DNA of 64,000 bases. Source: an uncultured Christensenella sp. (GTDB lineage Bacteria; Bacillota; Clostridia; Christensenellales; Borkfalkiaceae). The number at the start of each line of letters is the position of its first letter. Position 1 is the first letter of the stretch. Below the pieces are notes generated by a model. The model was not told the DNA's origin. It saw only the letters and a list, made by a program, of their open reading frames with translations, and searched no databases. A program made the translations under genes and the position numbers. Where the stretch lies: NCBI GenBank assembly GCA_910577055.1, contig CAJTKX010000002.1, positions 306,140 through 370,139 of the forward strand, given 5' to 3'. Below, in pieces: positions 42,522 through 52,106 of this stretch.

Positions 42522-42960
42522 CTCCTTTGCGCGGTCTTCGTGTGTGCGGACGGCGGCTTAAAAATTTTGTTGTTCGCTTTGGTGCTTACCGTCTTACCCA
42601 GCGAAAAAATGACCGTTTGGAAAATTGTCAAGGGTTTGCCCCAAAGGGGTCGGCGGTTTTATGCCCTACGGGAAATAAATCGCCGCCCTTTACCATTTTT
42701 CAAGCGGGCGTATTCCGTCCTCGGACGGTAAGCACAAGCGAACACAAAAACTATTAAACATTTACAAAAAAGATATAAAACCGCACGTTGATTTTATCAC
42801 GAATAGAATAAGAGAAATGATTATAATAGCGCGAATTATAGCATATATCGTAGATACTTGCAAATAAGGTTGTTTTATGCTATAATGATTGTACAATAAA
42901 CAATAATTTAGCGGAGAATTGTTATCAATAGCAAAATCGTAATTAAAACGGAGAAAAATT
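42522..42960. other. Leader region of the serine recombinase with long inverted repeat
   Basis: The 22-base arm at 42572-42593 and the 20-base arm at 42724-42743 are reverse complements with a 2-base bulge and could enclose about 130 bases. Inside, on the minus strand, is a short ORF of 22 codons (about 42625-42690) starting MVKGGDLFPVGHK. The right part holds the AT-rich promoter region of the acetyltransferase gene (TATAAT-like at about 42879). Confidence 0.5.
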
Positions 42961-43506
42961 ATGGAATTGAGAAGAATAGCGGTAATTAAAAAGTCCTCAA
43001 ATTATAAAGAAGTAAAAGATTTGATGAAGCGAGCGTTTCCTAAAAACGAACGTATGCCTATGTGGTTGCTCAATTATTGGGCAAAAAAAGACGGTTATGA
43101 TTTTTGGTCTTACTATGACGGAGAAGATTTTTGCGGCATTTGTTTTGCAGTTATAAACAAAAAAACGGTGTTTATTTGGTATCTTGCCGTAAATGACAAA
43201 ATGCGTTCATGTGGGTATGGCTCGGCGATATTAAACGACGTTAAAGAAAAATATGCGGGCTGTGAAATCACGTTAAACGTAGAGCCGTTATATACAACTG
43301 CGGATAATTACGAGCAGCGCGTAAAGAGAATTGCTTTTTACGCGCGCAATGGTTTTTTGAATACCGAGAAGATAATTAAGTTTAAGAAATACGACTTTTT
43401 GGTGCTGTCAACCAAGAAAGATTTTGACGAGGTTACTTATAAAGAAATTTTGCGTAAACTATCTTTCGGACTTTTTAAGCCGAATTTTACACAAGAAAAC
43501 AAGTAA
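42961..43506 (+). CDS. GNAT-family acetyltransferase
   Basis: 181 residues. The acetyl-CoA loop is in 'VNDKMRSCGYGSAILNDVKEKY', followed by 'ITLNVEPL' and 'RIAFYARNGF', the usual end of the GNAT fold. GGAGA precedes ATG 42961. The substrate is unknown. It lies between the serine recombinase leader and a hairpin-rich gap and could be cargo of the same element. Confidence 0.85.
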   Translation: MELRRIAVIKKSSNYKEVKDLMKRAFPKNERMPMWLLNYWAKKDGYDFWSYYDGEDFCGICFAVINKKTVFIWYLAVNDKMRSCGYGSAILNDVKEKYAGCEITLNVEPLYTTADNYEQRVKRIAFYARNGFLNTEKIIKFKKYDFLVLSTKKDFDEVTYKEILRKLSFGLFKPNFTQENK

Positions 43507-44061
43507 AATGAAATATGGAATATATAGTGAACAACAAGCAATCTTGATATGATAAATTTCAATTTATCGTAGAATACTAAATAACTATTAGTGTTACTTT
43601 ATACGCCACCCCTTAACGTGTAACGCAATTTTAGGCAAACGACAATGTGCGGGCGGCGAAGCCGCCCGCAGTGGCGTATATAGTATTACCTATACGCCAC
43701 TATGTAACACTGTCACACTTTTGGCGTATAAAAGATAGAAAAATGTAAATCTTTGGCGAAAAGTATTTAATTTGATTTACGCCTCATAGGGCGGGTTCTT
43801 GGGTGGGAAGATAGAAAAAAGGCAACGAGTAAAATCTCATTGCCTTTTTTCTTTTACTTTCTGACAAACTGCCCGTTCGCGCCGTGAACGTTGTAATTGT
43901 TCGCGTAACTTCTCGGCGTGTATTGTCTTTCTGCAACTACGCCCGCAATTCCATTCAAGAATACATATTGTAATACGTTTTCCGTTTGGTTCAAACGCTG
44001 TTGCTTGTGGCGCGCCAAACGAGCCACGGGGGCACATTTTGTGCCCCCGTGGCGTATTTAT
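43507..44061. other. Hairpin-rich intergenic region after the acetyltransferase
   Basis: No supported gene in 555 bp. It has several foldbacks. GTGTTAC (43591-43597) pairs with GTAACAC (43704-43710). TGCGGGCGGC/GCCGCCCGCA lies at 43648-43670. GTGGCGTATA/TATACGCCAC lies at 43671-43700, with more copies of TATACGCCAC at 43600-43609 and GGCGTATA at 43723-43730. A terminator-like stem is at 43815-43851, and a 14-bp GC-rich stem at 44023-44053 precedes the end of the ABC permease gene. Confidence 0.6.
43815..43851 (+). terminator. Terminator-like hairpin
   Basis: AAAAAAGGCAACGAG and CTCATTGCCTTTTTT pair with one mismatch around TAAAAT. It could work in either direction. Confidence 0.65.
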
Positions 44062-46401
44062 TTATTCCCCGACAAGTAGGTTGCGGGGCGCTATTTTTTT
44101 GATTTTGAGGGATAGGAGACACGCGATGCCGAACGAGAGGAGAATAAGCCCTATTCCCGCAACCGCACTGAACACGACGGGAATGTCGAACGTACACTTT
44201 ACAATGCCCATAGAGCTTAAAAATAGCGACATAAGCGGATTTATAACAAGACAGCTTACAATAATGCCGACCACGGTTGATAGGATAATAGCGGGCATAA
44301 ACGATAGCGCCGTTTGCAATATTAGTTGCTTGGTAGTAAAACCGAACGATTTCAGTATTCCGTAATCACGCTTTTTATTATTGAGCAACGTGCGCACCAA
44401 CAAATACAGCACAAACGCTATGATAATCGCCGAAAGCACCAGTATTGCAATTACTATTATAGTAATAAGTGAAACATAAACGCTTCCCGCAGCATCGACC
44501 GTAGCCACAACGTTTATTATGCCGTTTACGCTACCCGAAAAATTTCCTTTCATTTCTTCGTTGAAAGCGTCTATATCGGTACCTTCCGTGAGATTGATAT
44601 AATAGGTAACGCTTGTAAGCTCGCCGAGCCGCTCATAACCTTGCCTTGTCAATAAACAGTCGCGCCCCAGATTGTTTGTAATTTGCGTAAAACCGCTTAT
44701 AAGATATTTTTCGGTGTTGCCGTTCGCCGTTATTTCTATTTCATTGCCTACTTCAAAGCCTTTCTCTTTTGCGTATTTTGCAGCGATTGCGATTTCGTTA
44801 TCGAATTTGGGGAATCTGCCTTTGAATACCACGCTTTGATTATTTACTTTTGAAAAATCGTCGCACAGCGTTGCCATAAGCTCCGCTCCGCCGACGTGCG
44901 ATACGTTCAAAGAATTATACAAATATACCTTTTCAGTGCGGCTGTCGGAATTCAATACTTCAAGAAAATCGTCTTCGGCTTCAACCTGCACGTTTATTGC
45001 GCTGTCCGCCGTTTCTCCGACGATTAAATTCAGAAAAGGCGTCATATCGACAATTATGTTTTCAGTCATAAGTCCCGAGAACACAACCACGAGCGAGAGG
45101 ACGAGCATTGTTATACAAACCGTTATATTATGCTTAACGCCCGAGAGCGTAGTTTTGAGCGCAAGCGCAAGATTTAAAGGGGCTTTCGTTTTTTCAAGCG
45201 GAACGCGGTTTTTCTTAAAATTGTGTGTTTGCACGCCAGAGCGCAACGCAACGATAGGCTCTATCTTTTTTATCCTACGGGCAGAAAGCCAAACGGAGAG
45301 TGCAACCGTACCTCCCAATATTATAAGCGAGATTATAACGGGCAACGGTAAAAAGCGAATTGCATACGGTATGCCCGTCTGCGCAATCATCATTATATTT
45401 ATCGCGGGAAAAAGCGCGTAAGATAGCGCCGCGCCTATAATAGCCGCAATAAAGGTAAGCCCTAAAAACTGCAACAAGAGAGATAAGACGAGCTGTCCTG
45501 AAGTATATCCCGCGGCTTTGAGAGCGCCTAAATTCTTAATGTTGACTTGTATATAGTTGATGATATTCGATACGATAACGACAAGCGCAATTAAAAGTAC
45601 GAAAAACGCCATAACGCTCATAATTGCCGAGCAAATTCCTTGCGAAATATACCGCGATTGTGCCACTATGTCGTAACAGTTGCTCGCCATTTGCGTATTG
45701 GGGAAATTCTCCGAAACAACTGCCTTTATCTTAGCCTCATAGGTAAGATTAGTTGATTTTTCGTTCAAACGCACCGAGCACAGCGTCGTTTGAAATGCGT
45801 AATTCGATTCCTCGAGTTCTGCGTGTTTATCTTGTGTAAGTATAATTTGCGTTAACGCGCAATTATGCGAACCCATCATTACGCTGTTGAAGAAGCCGCA
45901 TACAGTGTACGTTACGGGGTGGCTTCCGATAGTTAATTCAATCGTTTTGCCTATGCGGTAATCGTCCGACTTATACAGCATAGGCAAATATACTCCGCTC
46001 GTTAAATTGCCTTCCTCGACAATTTCTGCTTTGCCGATTGAGCGCGACAGAGCCGTTTGCTTATCCATAAAGATAAACTGTCCGTTCATTTGTCCGCCGT
46101 TATAGGGGAACGTGCCGACCATGTACATACAGCTGTCCAAACGGTATTCTTTTACTTCGGTATCGTTTTCAAGCGTTTGCGATAAGAATTTCGGCACATT
46201 GTCCGTATCGTCCACTAAAAGCGTAACGTGTTCGGCATTTAATTTATCGTGGTATCTGTCAAAGTTGGCTTTATAGTCCATTGACAGCATAAGCCAAAGA
46301 TTGAGAAGTATTGCCGCAAGCAAAATAAGCACCACTATAGCAACGGTCTGACCCTTGCCTTTCCGCATATTAGAGCGGGCGATAAGAAACAGTTTTCTCA
46401 T
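44062..46401 (-). CDS. ABC transporter permease with two FtsX domains
   Basis: 779 residues. An N-terminal membrane helix and a large extracytoplasmic domain are followed by three helices of the first FtsX block (about 255-375), a middle domain, and a second FtsX block (about 640-775). This is the layout of MacB/Bce-like permeases that handle peptides or lipoproteins. It ends 'LSLKIKKIAPRNLLVGE'. The ATPase gene ends 1 base upstream of its start, and the two-component genes lie further upstream, so all four belong together. Antimicrobial-peptide resistance or sensing is the usual role of such sets. Confidence 0.88.
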   Translation of the reverse strand: MRKLFLIARSNMRKGKGQTVAIVVLILLAAILLNLWLMLSMDYKANFDRYHDKLNAEHVTLLVDDTDNVPKFLSQTLENDTEVKEYRLDSCMYMVGTFPYNGGQMNGQFIFMDKQTALSRSIGKAEIVEEGNLTSGVYLPMLYKSDDYRIGKTIELTIGSHPVTYTVCGFFNSVMMGSHNCALTQIILTQDKHAELEESNYAFQTTLCSVRLNEKSTNLTYEAKIKAVVSENFPNTQMASNCYDIVAQSRYISQGICSAIMSVMAFFVLLIALVVIVSNIINYIQVNIKNLGALKAAGYTSGQLVLSLLLQFLGLTFIAAIIGAALSYALFPAINIMMIAQTGIPYAIRFLPLPVIISLIILGGTVALSVWLSARRIKKIEPIVALRSGVQTHNFKKNRVPLEKTKAPLNLALALKTTLSGVKHNITVCITMLVLSLVVVFSGLMTENIIVDMTPFLNLIVGETADSAINVQVEAEDDFLEVLNSDSRTEKVYLYNSLNVSHVGGAELMATLCDDFSKVNNQSVVFKGRFPKFDNEIAIAAKYAKEKGFEVGNEIEITANGNTEKYLISGFTQITNNLGRDCLLTRQGYERLGELTSVTYYINLTEGTDIDAFNEEMKGNFSGSVNGIINVVATVDAAGSVYVSLITIIVIAILVLSAIIIAFVLYLLVRTLLNNKKRDYGILKSFGFTTKQLILQTALSFMPAIILSTVVGIIVSCLVINPLMSLFLSSMGIVKCTFDIPVVFSAVAGIGLILLSFGIACLLSLKIKKIAPRNLLVGE

Positions 46402-46402
46402 T

Positions 46403-47164
46403 TTACCACCCCATATCTTTCAAAAAGGCGGAAAGTTTTTCGTGCCTTGCCGCATCTCCGTGCGAATACTTGCCGAGGTCGCACTCGCCCAAAATAACGC
46501 CGTCTTTCAGATAAAGAATACGGTTGCCGCGACGCGCCGAACGCATATCGTGAGTAACCATTACCACGCTTTGACCTTGTTCGTTGAATTTTGTAAGCGT
46601 GTCTAAAACGTCAAGCCCCGTTTTGGAATTCAGCGCGCCCGTAGGCTCGTCTGCAAATAAAATTTCGGGACCGTTTATAAGCGCGCGGACTATGCCCACG
46701 CGCTGCGCCTCGCCGCCCGATATCTGCGTGGGGAACTTTTTTTGCGTATCTTCGGAAATACCGACCGCCGCAAAAAGCTCCTTTGCCCTTGCCGCAAGCG
46801 CCTTTTTATCTTTATTTACAAGCAGCCCCGCCGCAAGCACGTTGTCTAACACGGACATTCCGTCGATAAGATAGATTTGCTGAAACACAAAACCGCAATG
46901 GTCGCGTCTAAAAACGGCAAGCCCGTCTTGAGATAAGTCGGAAATAACCTTATCTCCGAACGTAATTTTACCGAGAGTTGGGGTATCCATTCCCGAAAGG
47001 GCGTACAAAAGGGTGGACTTGCCCGCGCCGCTTGCACCCATAATTACGGTAAAATCGCCCTTATATAGTTCCAAATCGATATTTTTAAGAACGTGCTGTT
47101 GTTGACCCCCGTTAGAGAAAGTCTTGCTCAAATTTTCGGTTTTAAGTAGAGTTTGCCGTTGCAT
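46403..47164 (-). CDS. ABC transporter ATP-binding protein (MacB/LolD/BceA type)
   Basis: 253 residues. Walker A GASGAGKSTLL, Q-loop 'FVFQQIYLIDGM', signature ISGGEAQRVGIVRAL, Walker B 'ILFADEPTGALNS' and H-loop 'MVTHDMRSA' are all present. It powers the permease encoded next. The gene starts about 75 bases after the end of the histidine kinase gene. A gap with ATTCTTAAAGG-type repeats precedes it (47190-47240), which may be a binding site for the response regulator. Confidence 0.92.
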   Translation of the reverse strand: MQRQTLLKTENLSKTFSNGGQQQHVLKNIDLELYKGDFTVIMGASGAGKSTLLYALSGMDTPTLGKITFGDKVISDLSQDGLAVFRRDHCGFVFQQIYLIDGMSVLDNVLAAGLLVNKDKKALAARAKELFAAVGISEDTQKKFPTQISGGEAQRVGIVRALINGPEILFADEPTGALNSKTGLDVLDTLTKFNEQGQSVVMVTHDMRSARRGNRILYLKDGVILGECDLGKYSHGDAARHEKLSAFLKDMGW

Positions 47165-47239
47165 ATAAAACCTCCTTATTACACGTCCATTTTACATTTT
47201 ATAATTCTTAAAGGTCTTTAAAGGTTTCTTAAGTAATTC

Positions 47240-48505
47240 TTAAATTTTGCCGCTTAAAAGCAAGGACACGGTCGCTTTCAAACCGTGTGCGCCGTTTTTT
47301 ATATTCAGCTTGCCGTTCATCTCTTTCATAAAGTAGTCCGAAATATACAACCCCAAACCCGCGCCCTCGGTATTTAAAGAATTGCTGCCGCGTTTAAACT
47401 TTTCCTTTAACATCGGTAATTCTTCTTGGATAACGCCGCCTCCGAAATCTTCTATTGTTATGTGTAGATAATTTGCGTCTTTTTCCGACGTTACGGCAAT
47501 ATCGGTTTTGGCGTATTTGTAAGAGTTGGCAAAAATATTATCGAAAACTTGTTGCAAGCGCAGTCCGTCGGCATACGTCAAACATTCGGGAACGTCCGCA
47601 ATGGCGGCGCGGTGCAAATAGTCGGAGTTTTCAAGCATAGCTTTTATTTGCTTGCTTTCTATATTCGTAGGGGTAACGGTAAGCTGTTCCAATTCTTCAA
47701 GCGTTGCCGTAAACAGATTTGTTACAAGCGTATCAATCTGTTCGGCTTTGCCTATGATTTGGTCGTAGTTTGTTTTGTCTTTTGCATTTCTAGTTACGGT
47801 AAACCCTACTTCGGATACGGCTTTTATGCTTGCAATCGGCGTTTTTATATCGTGCGAAAGTTTTGCGACAAGCTCTTTCTTGCTTGCGTTCGCTTGCGCT
47901 TCGGCAAGGCGGGCTTTTTTAAGCTCCGAACGCATAATATCGAAGCTTTCCGTAAAGGCGCCGAATAGATTTTGTCTGTCCATTTCAAGCGGAATATCCA
48001 AATTGCCGCCCGCAACCCGCTCGGCAAAGCATTTAAGCTTTTTAAACGGTTTTATCATCGTTAAGTAAATATATATTGCGTACCAGATACACACGCCGCC
48101 TTGAATTGCCGTTGCAATCGTAAGAACGATAATCGCCGTTTGCTTTTGCGCTTGCAAAGTCTGCGCCCCGTCGTTATAAATTATCACTTTGCCGACTACG
48201 TCATTATCGATTGTGATATCAAGCACAGTATCCCTATGCGCTATTGCCGTATTTACGCTTTCGGACAGTCCGGATTTCGTTTTGTAAATCGTTTTGCCGT
48301 TTTTGTCCAACACAACGTAGTCCAAAGCGGTGGTTTTTTTATGCGCTTCAATAAAATCAAAGTCTTGCGTTACCGTTTGAACGACTTCGTTTACCGCAAC
48401 CGTATCTTGTGAAAAGTCGGGCGTTTGCACGGCGAAGAGGATAAGCGCGGTAACTTCGGCACCTAATACAAGAAGAATAGCTATTAAAAAAAGTTGCTTT
48501 TTCAT
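47240..48505 (-). CDS. Sensor histidine kinase of the ABC transporter locus
   Basis: About 421 residues starting at ATG 48505 (MKKQLFLI), whose ATGA overlaps the stop of the response regulator gene. Two membrane helices enclose a short extracytoplasmic sensor of about 120 residues. After a HAMP-like region come the H-box LSHDIKTPIASI, the N-box DNIFANSYKYA and the G-box GAGLGLYISDYF. It phosphorylates the OmpR-type regulator encoded just upstream. Confidence 0.9.
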   Translation of the reverse strand: MKKQLFLIAILLVLGAEVTALILFAVQTPDFSQDTVAVNEVVQTVTQDFDFIEAHKKTTALDYVVLDKNGKTIYKTKSGLSESVNTAIAHRDTVLDITIDNDVVGKVIIYNDGAQTLQAQKQTAIIVLTIATAIQGGVCIWYAIYIYLTMIKPFKKLKCFAERVAGGNLDIPLEMDRQNLFGAFTESFDIMRSELKKARLAEAQANASKKELVAKLSHDIKTPIASIKAVSEVGFTVTRNAKDKTNYDQIIGKAEQIDTLVTNLFTATLEELEQLTVTPTNIESKQIKAMLENSDYLHRAAIADVPECLTYADGLRLQQVFDNIFANSYKYAKTDIAVTSEKDANYLHITIEDFGGGVIQEELPMLKEKFKRGSNSLNTEGAGLGLYISDYFMKEMNGKLNIKNGAHGLKATVSLLLSGKI

Positions 48506-49176
48506 AAGCCCGCCCCCGTAAATTTGTAACCGTCGCCCCAAACGGTAACAATGTATTTCGGCGCGTTGGGGTTGGTTTCTATCGCTTCCCGCAACCTTCT
48601 TATATGCACGTTCAACGTTCCGTCGCCTATGAATTTATCTTCCCAAACTTTTTCGAACAACTCTTTTTTGGATATAACTTTGCCCTTGTTTTCAATAAGA
48701 TAGGCAAGCAACTTAAATTCAAGCGTAGTAAGCTTTACCGCATTGCCGTTTACCTTAACTTGTTTGGCTTCGAAATTTACGGACAGATAACCGTCCGAAT
48801 ATTCGGCGGCTTGCCCATAGCGCTTTAAAACTACTTTAACCTTTGCAAGCAACACGCCGAGAGAGTATGGCTTTTGAACGTAATCGTCGCCGCCGATATT
48901 CAGCGCGATTATTTTATCGTCGTCGCTTGTCCGCGCCGAAATGAACAGTATGGGAATGTTCGTTGTTTCCCTAAGTTCTTTACATAAGTCGAAACCGCTT
49001 CCGTCGCCCAAGTTTATATCCAACAATATCAGCTCGGCTGTATTGTCATTTAAAAATTTACGGCAATCGTCCGCACCGTAAACGGCGACCGTATTCACGC
49101 CGAATAGGTTAAAATATTCGGCAGTGCTGTCCGCAAGCACTTTTTCGTCATCGATAATAAGGCAGTTGTATTTCAT
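48502..49176 (-). CDS. OmpR-family response regulator
   Basis: About 224 residues. The receiver domain has 'LIIDDEKVL', the phosphorylated Asp in 'LILLDINLGDGSGFD' and the Lys in 'YVQKPYSL'. The C-terminal winged helix (about 125-222) has 'LTTLEFKLLAYLIENKGKVISKKELFEKVW'. ATG 49176 has GAGGTG at good distance. It is likely to control the ABC transporter genes downstream in response to an envelope signal. Confidence 0.92.
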   Translation of the reverse strand: MKYNCLIIDDEKVLADSTAEYFNLFGVNTVAVYGADDCRKFLNDNTAELILLDINLGDGSGFDLCKELRETTNIPILFISARTSDDDKIIALNIGGDDYVQKPYSLGVLLAKVKVVLKRYGQAAEYSDGYLSVNFEAKQVKVNGNAVKLTTLEFKLLAYLIENKGKVISKKELFEKVWEDKFIGDGTLNVHIRRLREAIETNPNAPKYIVTVWGDGYKFTGAGL

Positions 49177-49242
49177 AAAGCACCTCAATATAAATTATAC
49201 CTTTTTTTAAGGGGTAAATCTTTAATAATTTCTTAAATATAA

Positions 49243-49271
49243 AAAATCCGAACTCGCCGAGTTCGGATTTT
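49243..49271. terminator. Terminator between the two-component operon and the dehydrogenase gene
   Basis: AAAATCCGAACTCG and CGAGTTCGGATTTT form an almost loopless inverted repeat. It follows the minus-strand dehydrogenase gene. Confidence 0.8.
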
Positions 49272-49284
49272 CGTTAATTTACAT

Positions 49285-50454
49285 TTAAAAACTTGCCCGT
49301 AAAACGGCGCGGATATCGTCTTTATTTAAAATTTTATATCCGCCGTCCATAACAAGGGTGCTTTTTACCATTCCGTCAAGCATATCTTTTGTTGCGCCGA
49401 GTTCGGTAATATTCATTACAAGCCCTATTTGTTTCATCCACGCTTTCATTGCGGACAAACCCTCGTGTGCGATTTGCGTTTCCGTTTTGCCGTCGGGGTT
49501 TACGTTCCACACGTTTACCGCATAGCGCGCGAACTTAGCCGCGCCGTAAGGAAGGATAAATTTGTAGTAGGGCATAGAAACCGCGGCAAGCGTCATACCG
49601 TGCGTAGCGTCGGTAAAAGCGCCGACCGACTGACCGAGCATATGCACCATCCAATCGGTAGTTTTGCCTTTTGCAACAAGCGTATTTAAAGCCCAAGTTG
49701 CCGTCCACATAATGTTGCTGCGCGCTTCGTAGTCTGCGGGGTTTTCCACCGCGATATTCGCGCTGTGAATTAACGAACGCAAAAGACCTTCCATAATATA
49801 ATCGCTTGTGTTGTCGTCCGTGCCCGAAAAATACTGCTCTAAAATGTGCGACATTATATCGTAAATTCCGGATACCATTTGATACTTCGGCAAAGTATAG
49901 GTGTATTCGGGGTTTAGTATGGAAAACTTAGGGTATACGTTCTCTCCGAAAACGTGTCCTATTTTAAGCTTTTGCTCGCGGTTGGTTATAACCGAGCCGC
50001 CGTTCATTTCGCTGCCCGTGCCGACCATAGTCAAAACGCACCCTACGGGTACAATTTTGCAATCCGGCTCTTCGAAGCGGATAAAATATTTATCCCAAAC
50101 GTCTTTATCCTTACAGTTCACGCTTATGGAAACGGCTTTGGCGTAATCGCACACCGAGCCGCCGCCTACGGCAAGAATCAAATCGGCTTTTGCCTTTCTT
50201 GCGCGTTCGACGCCCTCGTTCAACTTTTCAACGGTGGGGTTGGGCATTACGCCCGCGTCCTCGTAAACGCTTTTGTTGCATTCTTTTAAAATTTTTATAA
50301 CTTTGTCGTATATACCGTTTTTCTTAATCGAGCCGCCGCCGTAAACAAGCAATACGTTTTTGCCGTATTTGGGCAATTCTTGCTTTAAGCCGTCTAAGGC
50401 TGCTTTACCGAAATACAGTTTAGTGGGGTTGCAGTAAGTAAAATTTCCTAACAT
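49285..50454 (-). CDS. Iron-containing alcohol dehydrogenase (butanol dehydrogenase/YqhD type)
   Basis: 389 residues. It has the NAD(P)-binding 'ILAVGGGSVCDYAKAVS', the family motif PNPTVEKLNEG, and metal-binding histidines in 'YDIMSHILEQYFSG' and 'MVHMLGQSVGAFTDATHGMTLA'. These enzymes reduce aldehydes to alcohols in anaerobic fermentation or detoxification. AAAGGAG precedes ATG 50454. A short upstream ORF overlaps the start. Confidence 0.93.
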   Translation of the reverse strand: MLGNFTYCNPTKLYFGKAALDGLKQELPKYGKNVLLVYGGGSIKKNGIYDKVIKILKECNKSVYEDAGVMPNPTVEKLNEGVERARKAKADLILAVGGGSVCDYAKAVSISVNCKDKDVWDKYFIRFEEPDCKIVPVGCVLTMVGTGSEMNGGSVITNREQKLKIGHVFGENVYPKFSILNPEYTYTLPKYQMVSGIYDIMSHILEQYFSGTDDNTSDYIMEGLLRSLIHSANIAVENPADYEARSNIMWTATWALNTLVAKGKTTDWMVHMLGQSVGAFTDATHGMTLAAVSMPYYKFILPYGAAKFARYAVNVWNVNPDGKTETQIAHEGLSAMKAWMKQIGLVMNITELGATKDMLDGMVKSTLVMDGGYKILNKDDIRAVLRASF

Positions 50455-50563
50455 ATATATCTCCTTTATTTATAATATTGCGTTTGCTTTTAACAGTCTT
50501 GAACGTATCGAACCCCTCTTGTTTGATTTTGGTTATTCCGTTCGGGTCTGAACCGTTTGTCAT
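50420..50563 (-). CDS. Possible 47-residue upstream ORF overlapping the dehydrogenase start
   Basis: ATG 50563 has AAGGAG 8 bases upstream. The ORF reads MTNGSDPNGITKIKQEGF and on, and ends 35 bases inside the dehydrogenase gene in another frame. Translation of this ORF could be coupled to the enzyme. No family is recognised. Confidence 0.35.
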   Translation of the reverse strand: MTNGSDPNGITKIKQEGFDTFKTVKSKRNIINKGDIYVRKFYLLQPH

Positions 50564-50672
50564 ATGTGTTGCTCCTTATAATGTAAATTATAGCATGGTT
50601 AAAAGCTTAAATCAATGGGTAGACCGCTTTTAAAAGCTTGAAAAACTTATTCCGTTTATTTATAATGTAATT

Positions 50673-52055
50673 ATGCTTAGAAAAATTACCATTGCGGCGG
50701 TAAGCGTTTTTGTTGCCGCGGTTATAGCCCTTATAATTCTTATATATATGCTGCCCGAAAGCAAGCTTCGGCAAAATATTTCATATACGGAAAGCACAGC
50801 GCAAATAAACAACCCCGACCAAGGCTTTTACCGTCCCGTTTACGTCAAAGCGACGGAAGCGGGTGTAACCTACAACAAAAATATCGTGACCGATTCTACC
50901 CGACTTTATCATTTGCGCATAGATATAAGCGCGTTTTCTAAGGCGGTGAACGGCGCGGCGGACAAACCTTTAACGGAGGCGGTTTTGGACGGCTTGGACG
51001 AATTGCTTGCTTACCTTAAAGGAAATGACAAAAACGCGGTTGTGCGCTTTGCGTACGACCCGAGTTATAACGGGGCAAAGGATAAGGAGCCGGACATTTC
51101 GATGATTTTAAGGCATATCGAACAAGTCTGCCCCATACTGAACGACTACGAAACAACGATAACCGCGATAGAGGCGGGCTTGATAGGCCCTTACGGTGAA
51201 ATGCACAGCAGCGCAATTGCCAATGCGGAGCATATATCGCCCATAATTGACGCGTTTATACACAACACCGTAAAGCTGCCCTTGCTTGTAAGAACCCCCA
51301 AAATGATTTATAATTATTTGGGTATAACCGTGAACGATATCGACGATTATGTTATAGGCGAAAACGATAAGGCTTATAGGCTCGGAATTTTTAACGACGG
51401 GTATCTCGGCTCGGGCAACGACCTCGGGACATATACCGATAGGGCGCGTGAAATCGAATTTTTAAGCAAGCAGACCGCCCGTTTGCCCTACGGCGGAGAG
51501 GTGGTTATCCCGAGCAGCGGTTTGCACGATATCGACGTTTGCTTGCCCGAAATGTTTAAAATAAATTTAAGCTATCTGAATGTAGAGTGGAACGACGCCG
51601 TGATTGCCAAATGGAAAAATTCGGTTTACACGGCCGAGTGCGGCGACGACGAAATATATTACGGCGCGTCCGCGTTCGATTATATTCAAAACCGAATGGG
51701 GTATAGGTTTGTGGCGACGGACTCGACCTTTCGATGCAAGCGCGACAAGCTGAAAATCGATTTGACGGTATCGAACGTCGGGTTCGGCAACCTCAACAAG
51801 CATAAACGCGCAAAGCTTTTATTTTTGGATGAGGGCGGGGGAGTTAAGCTTACAAGGCAAGTCGAAGATTTTACCGGCGCGGCAAGCGTAAGCTATTCGG
51901 TAAATTTGGACTTGGGAAGCGGCAAGTACGAAGTTTATTTATGTATATACGGCGACGAAGCGGAGGGGCAGCCGCTATACGCCGTGCAATTTGCAAACGA
52001 AGGTATTTGGAACGCACAATTAAAAGCAAATAAAATAGGCGAAATAGAAATATAA
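50673..52055 (+). CDS. Secreted or membrane-anchored DUF4874/DUF4832-type protein
   Basis: 460 residues. An N-terminal hydrophobic segment (about 5-27) is a signal anchor. The body has 'NPDQGFYRPVYVKAT', a TIM-barrel-like central part with 'AIEAGLIGPYGEMHSS' and 'LLVRTPKMIYNYLG', and a C-terminal beta-rich domain with 'LLFLDEGGGVKLTRQ'. This matches the DUF4874-DUF4832 pair common in polysaccharide-related loci of gut bacteria. The catalytic role is unknown. Confidence 0.8.
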   Translation: MLRKITIAAVSVFVAAVIALIILIYMLPESKLRQNISYTESTAQINNPDQGFYRPVYVKATEAGVTYNKNIVTDSTRLYHLRIDISAFSKAVNGAADKPLTEAVLDGLDELLAYLKGNDKNAVVRFAYDPSYNGAKDKEPDISMILRHIEQVCPILNDYETTITAIEAGLIGPYGEMHSSAIANAEHISPIIDAFIHNTVKLPLLVRTPKMIYNYLGITVNDIDDYVIGENDKAYRLGIFNDGYLGSGNDLGTYTDRAREIEFLSKQTARLPYGGEVVIPSSGLHDIDVCLPEMFKINLSYLNVEWNDAVIAKWKNSVYTAECGDDEIYYGASAFDYIQNRMGYRFVATDSTFRCKRDKLKIDLTVSNVGFGNLNKHKRAKLLFLDEGGGVKLTRQVEDFTGAASVSYSVNLDLGSGKYEVYLCIYGDEAEGQPLYAVQFANEGIWNAQLKANKIGEIEI

Positions 52056-52057
52056 GC

Positions 52058-52092
52058 AAAAACGCCGCGCACTTCAAGTGCGCGGCGTTTTT
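52058..52092. terminator. Bidirectional terminator
   Basis: AAAAACGCCGCGCACTT and AAGTGCGCGGCGTTTTT pair around CA between the converging DUF4832 and phosphoglucomutase genes. Confidence 0.9.
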
Positions 52093-52106
52093 GTCTATAT
52101 CAAAAA

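Noticed and set aside
43837..44037. 66-residue minus-strand frame after the ABC permease
   Set aside because: It spans two hairpins, is basic and low in hydrophobic core, and has no ribosome binding site.
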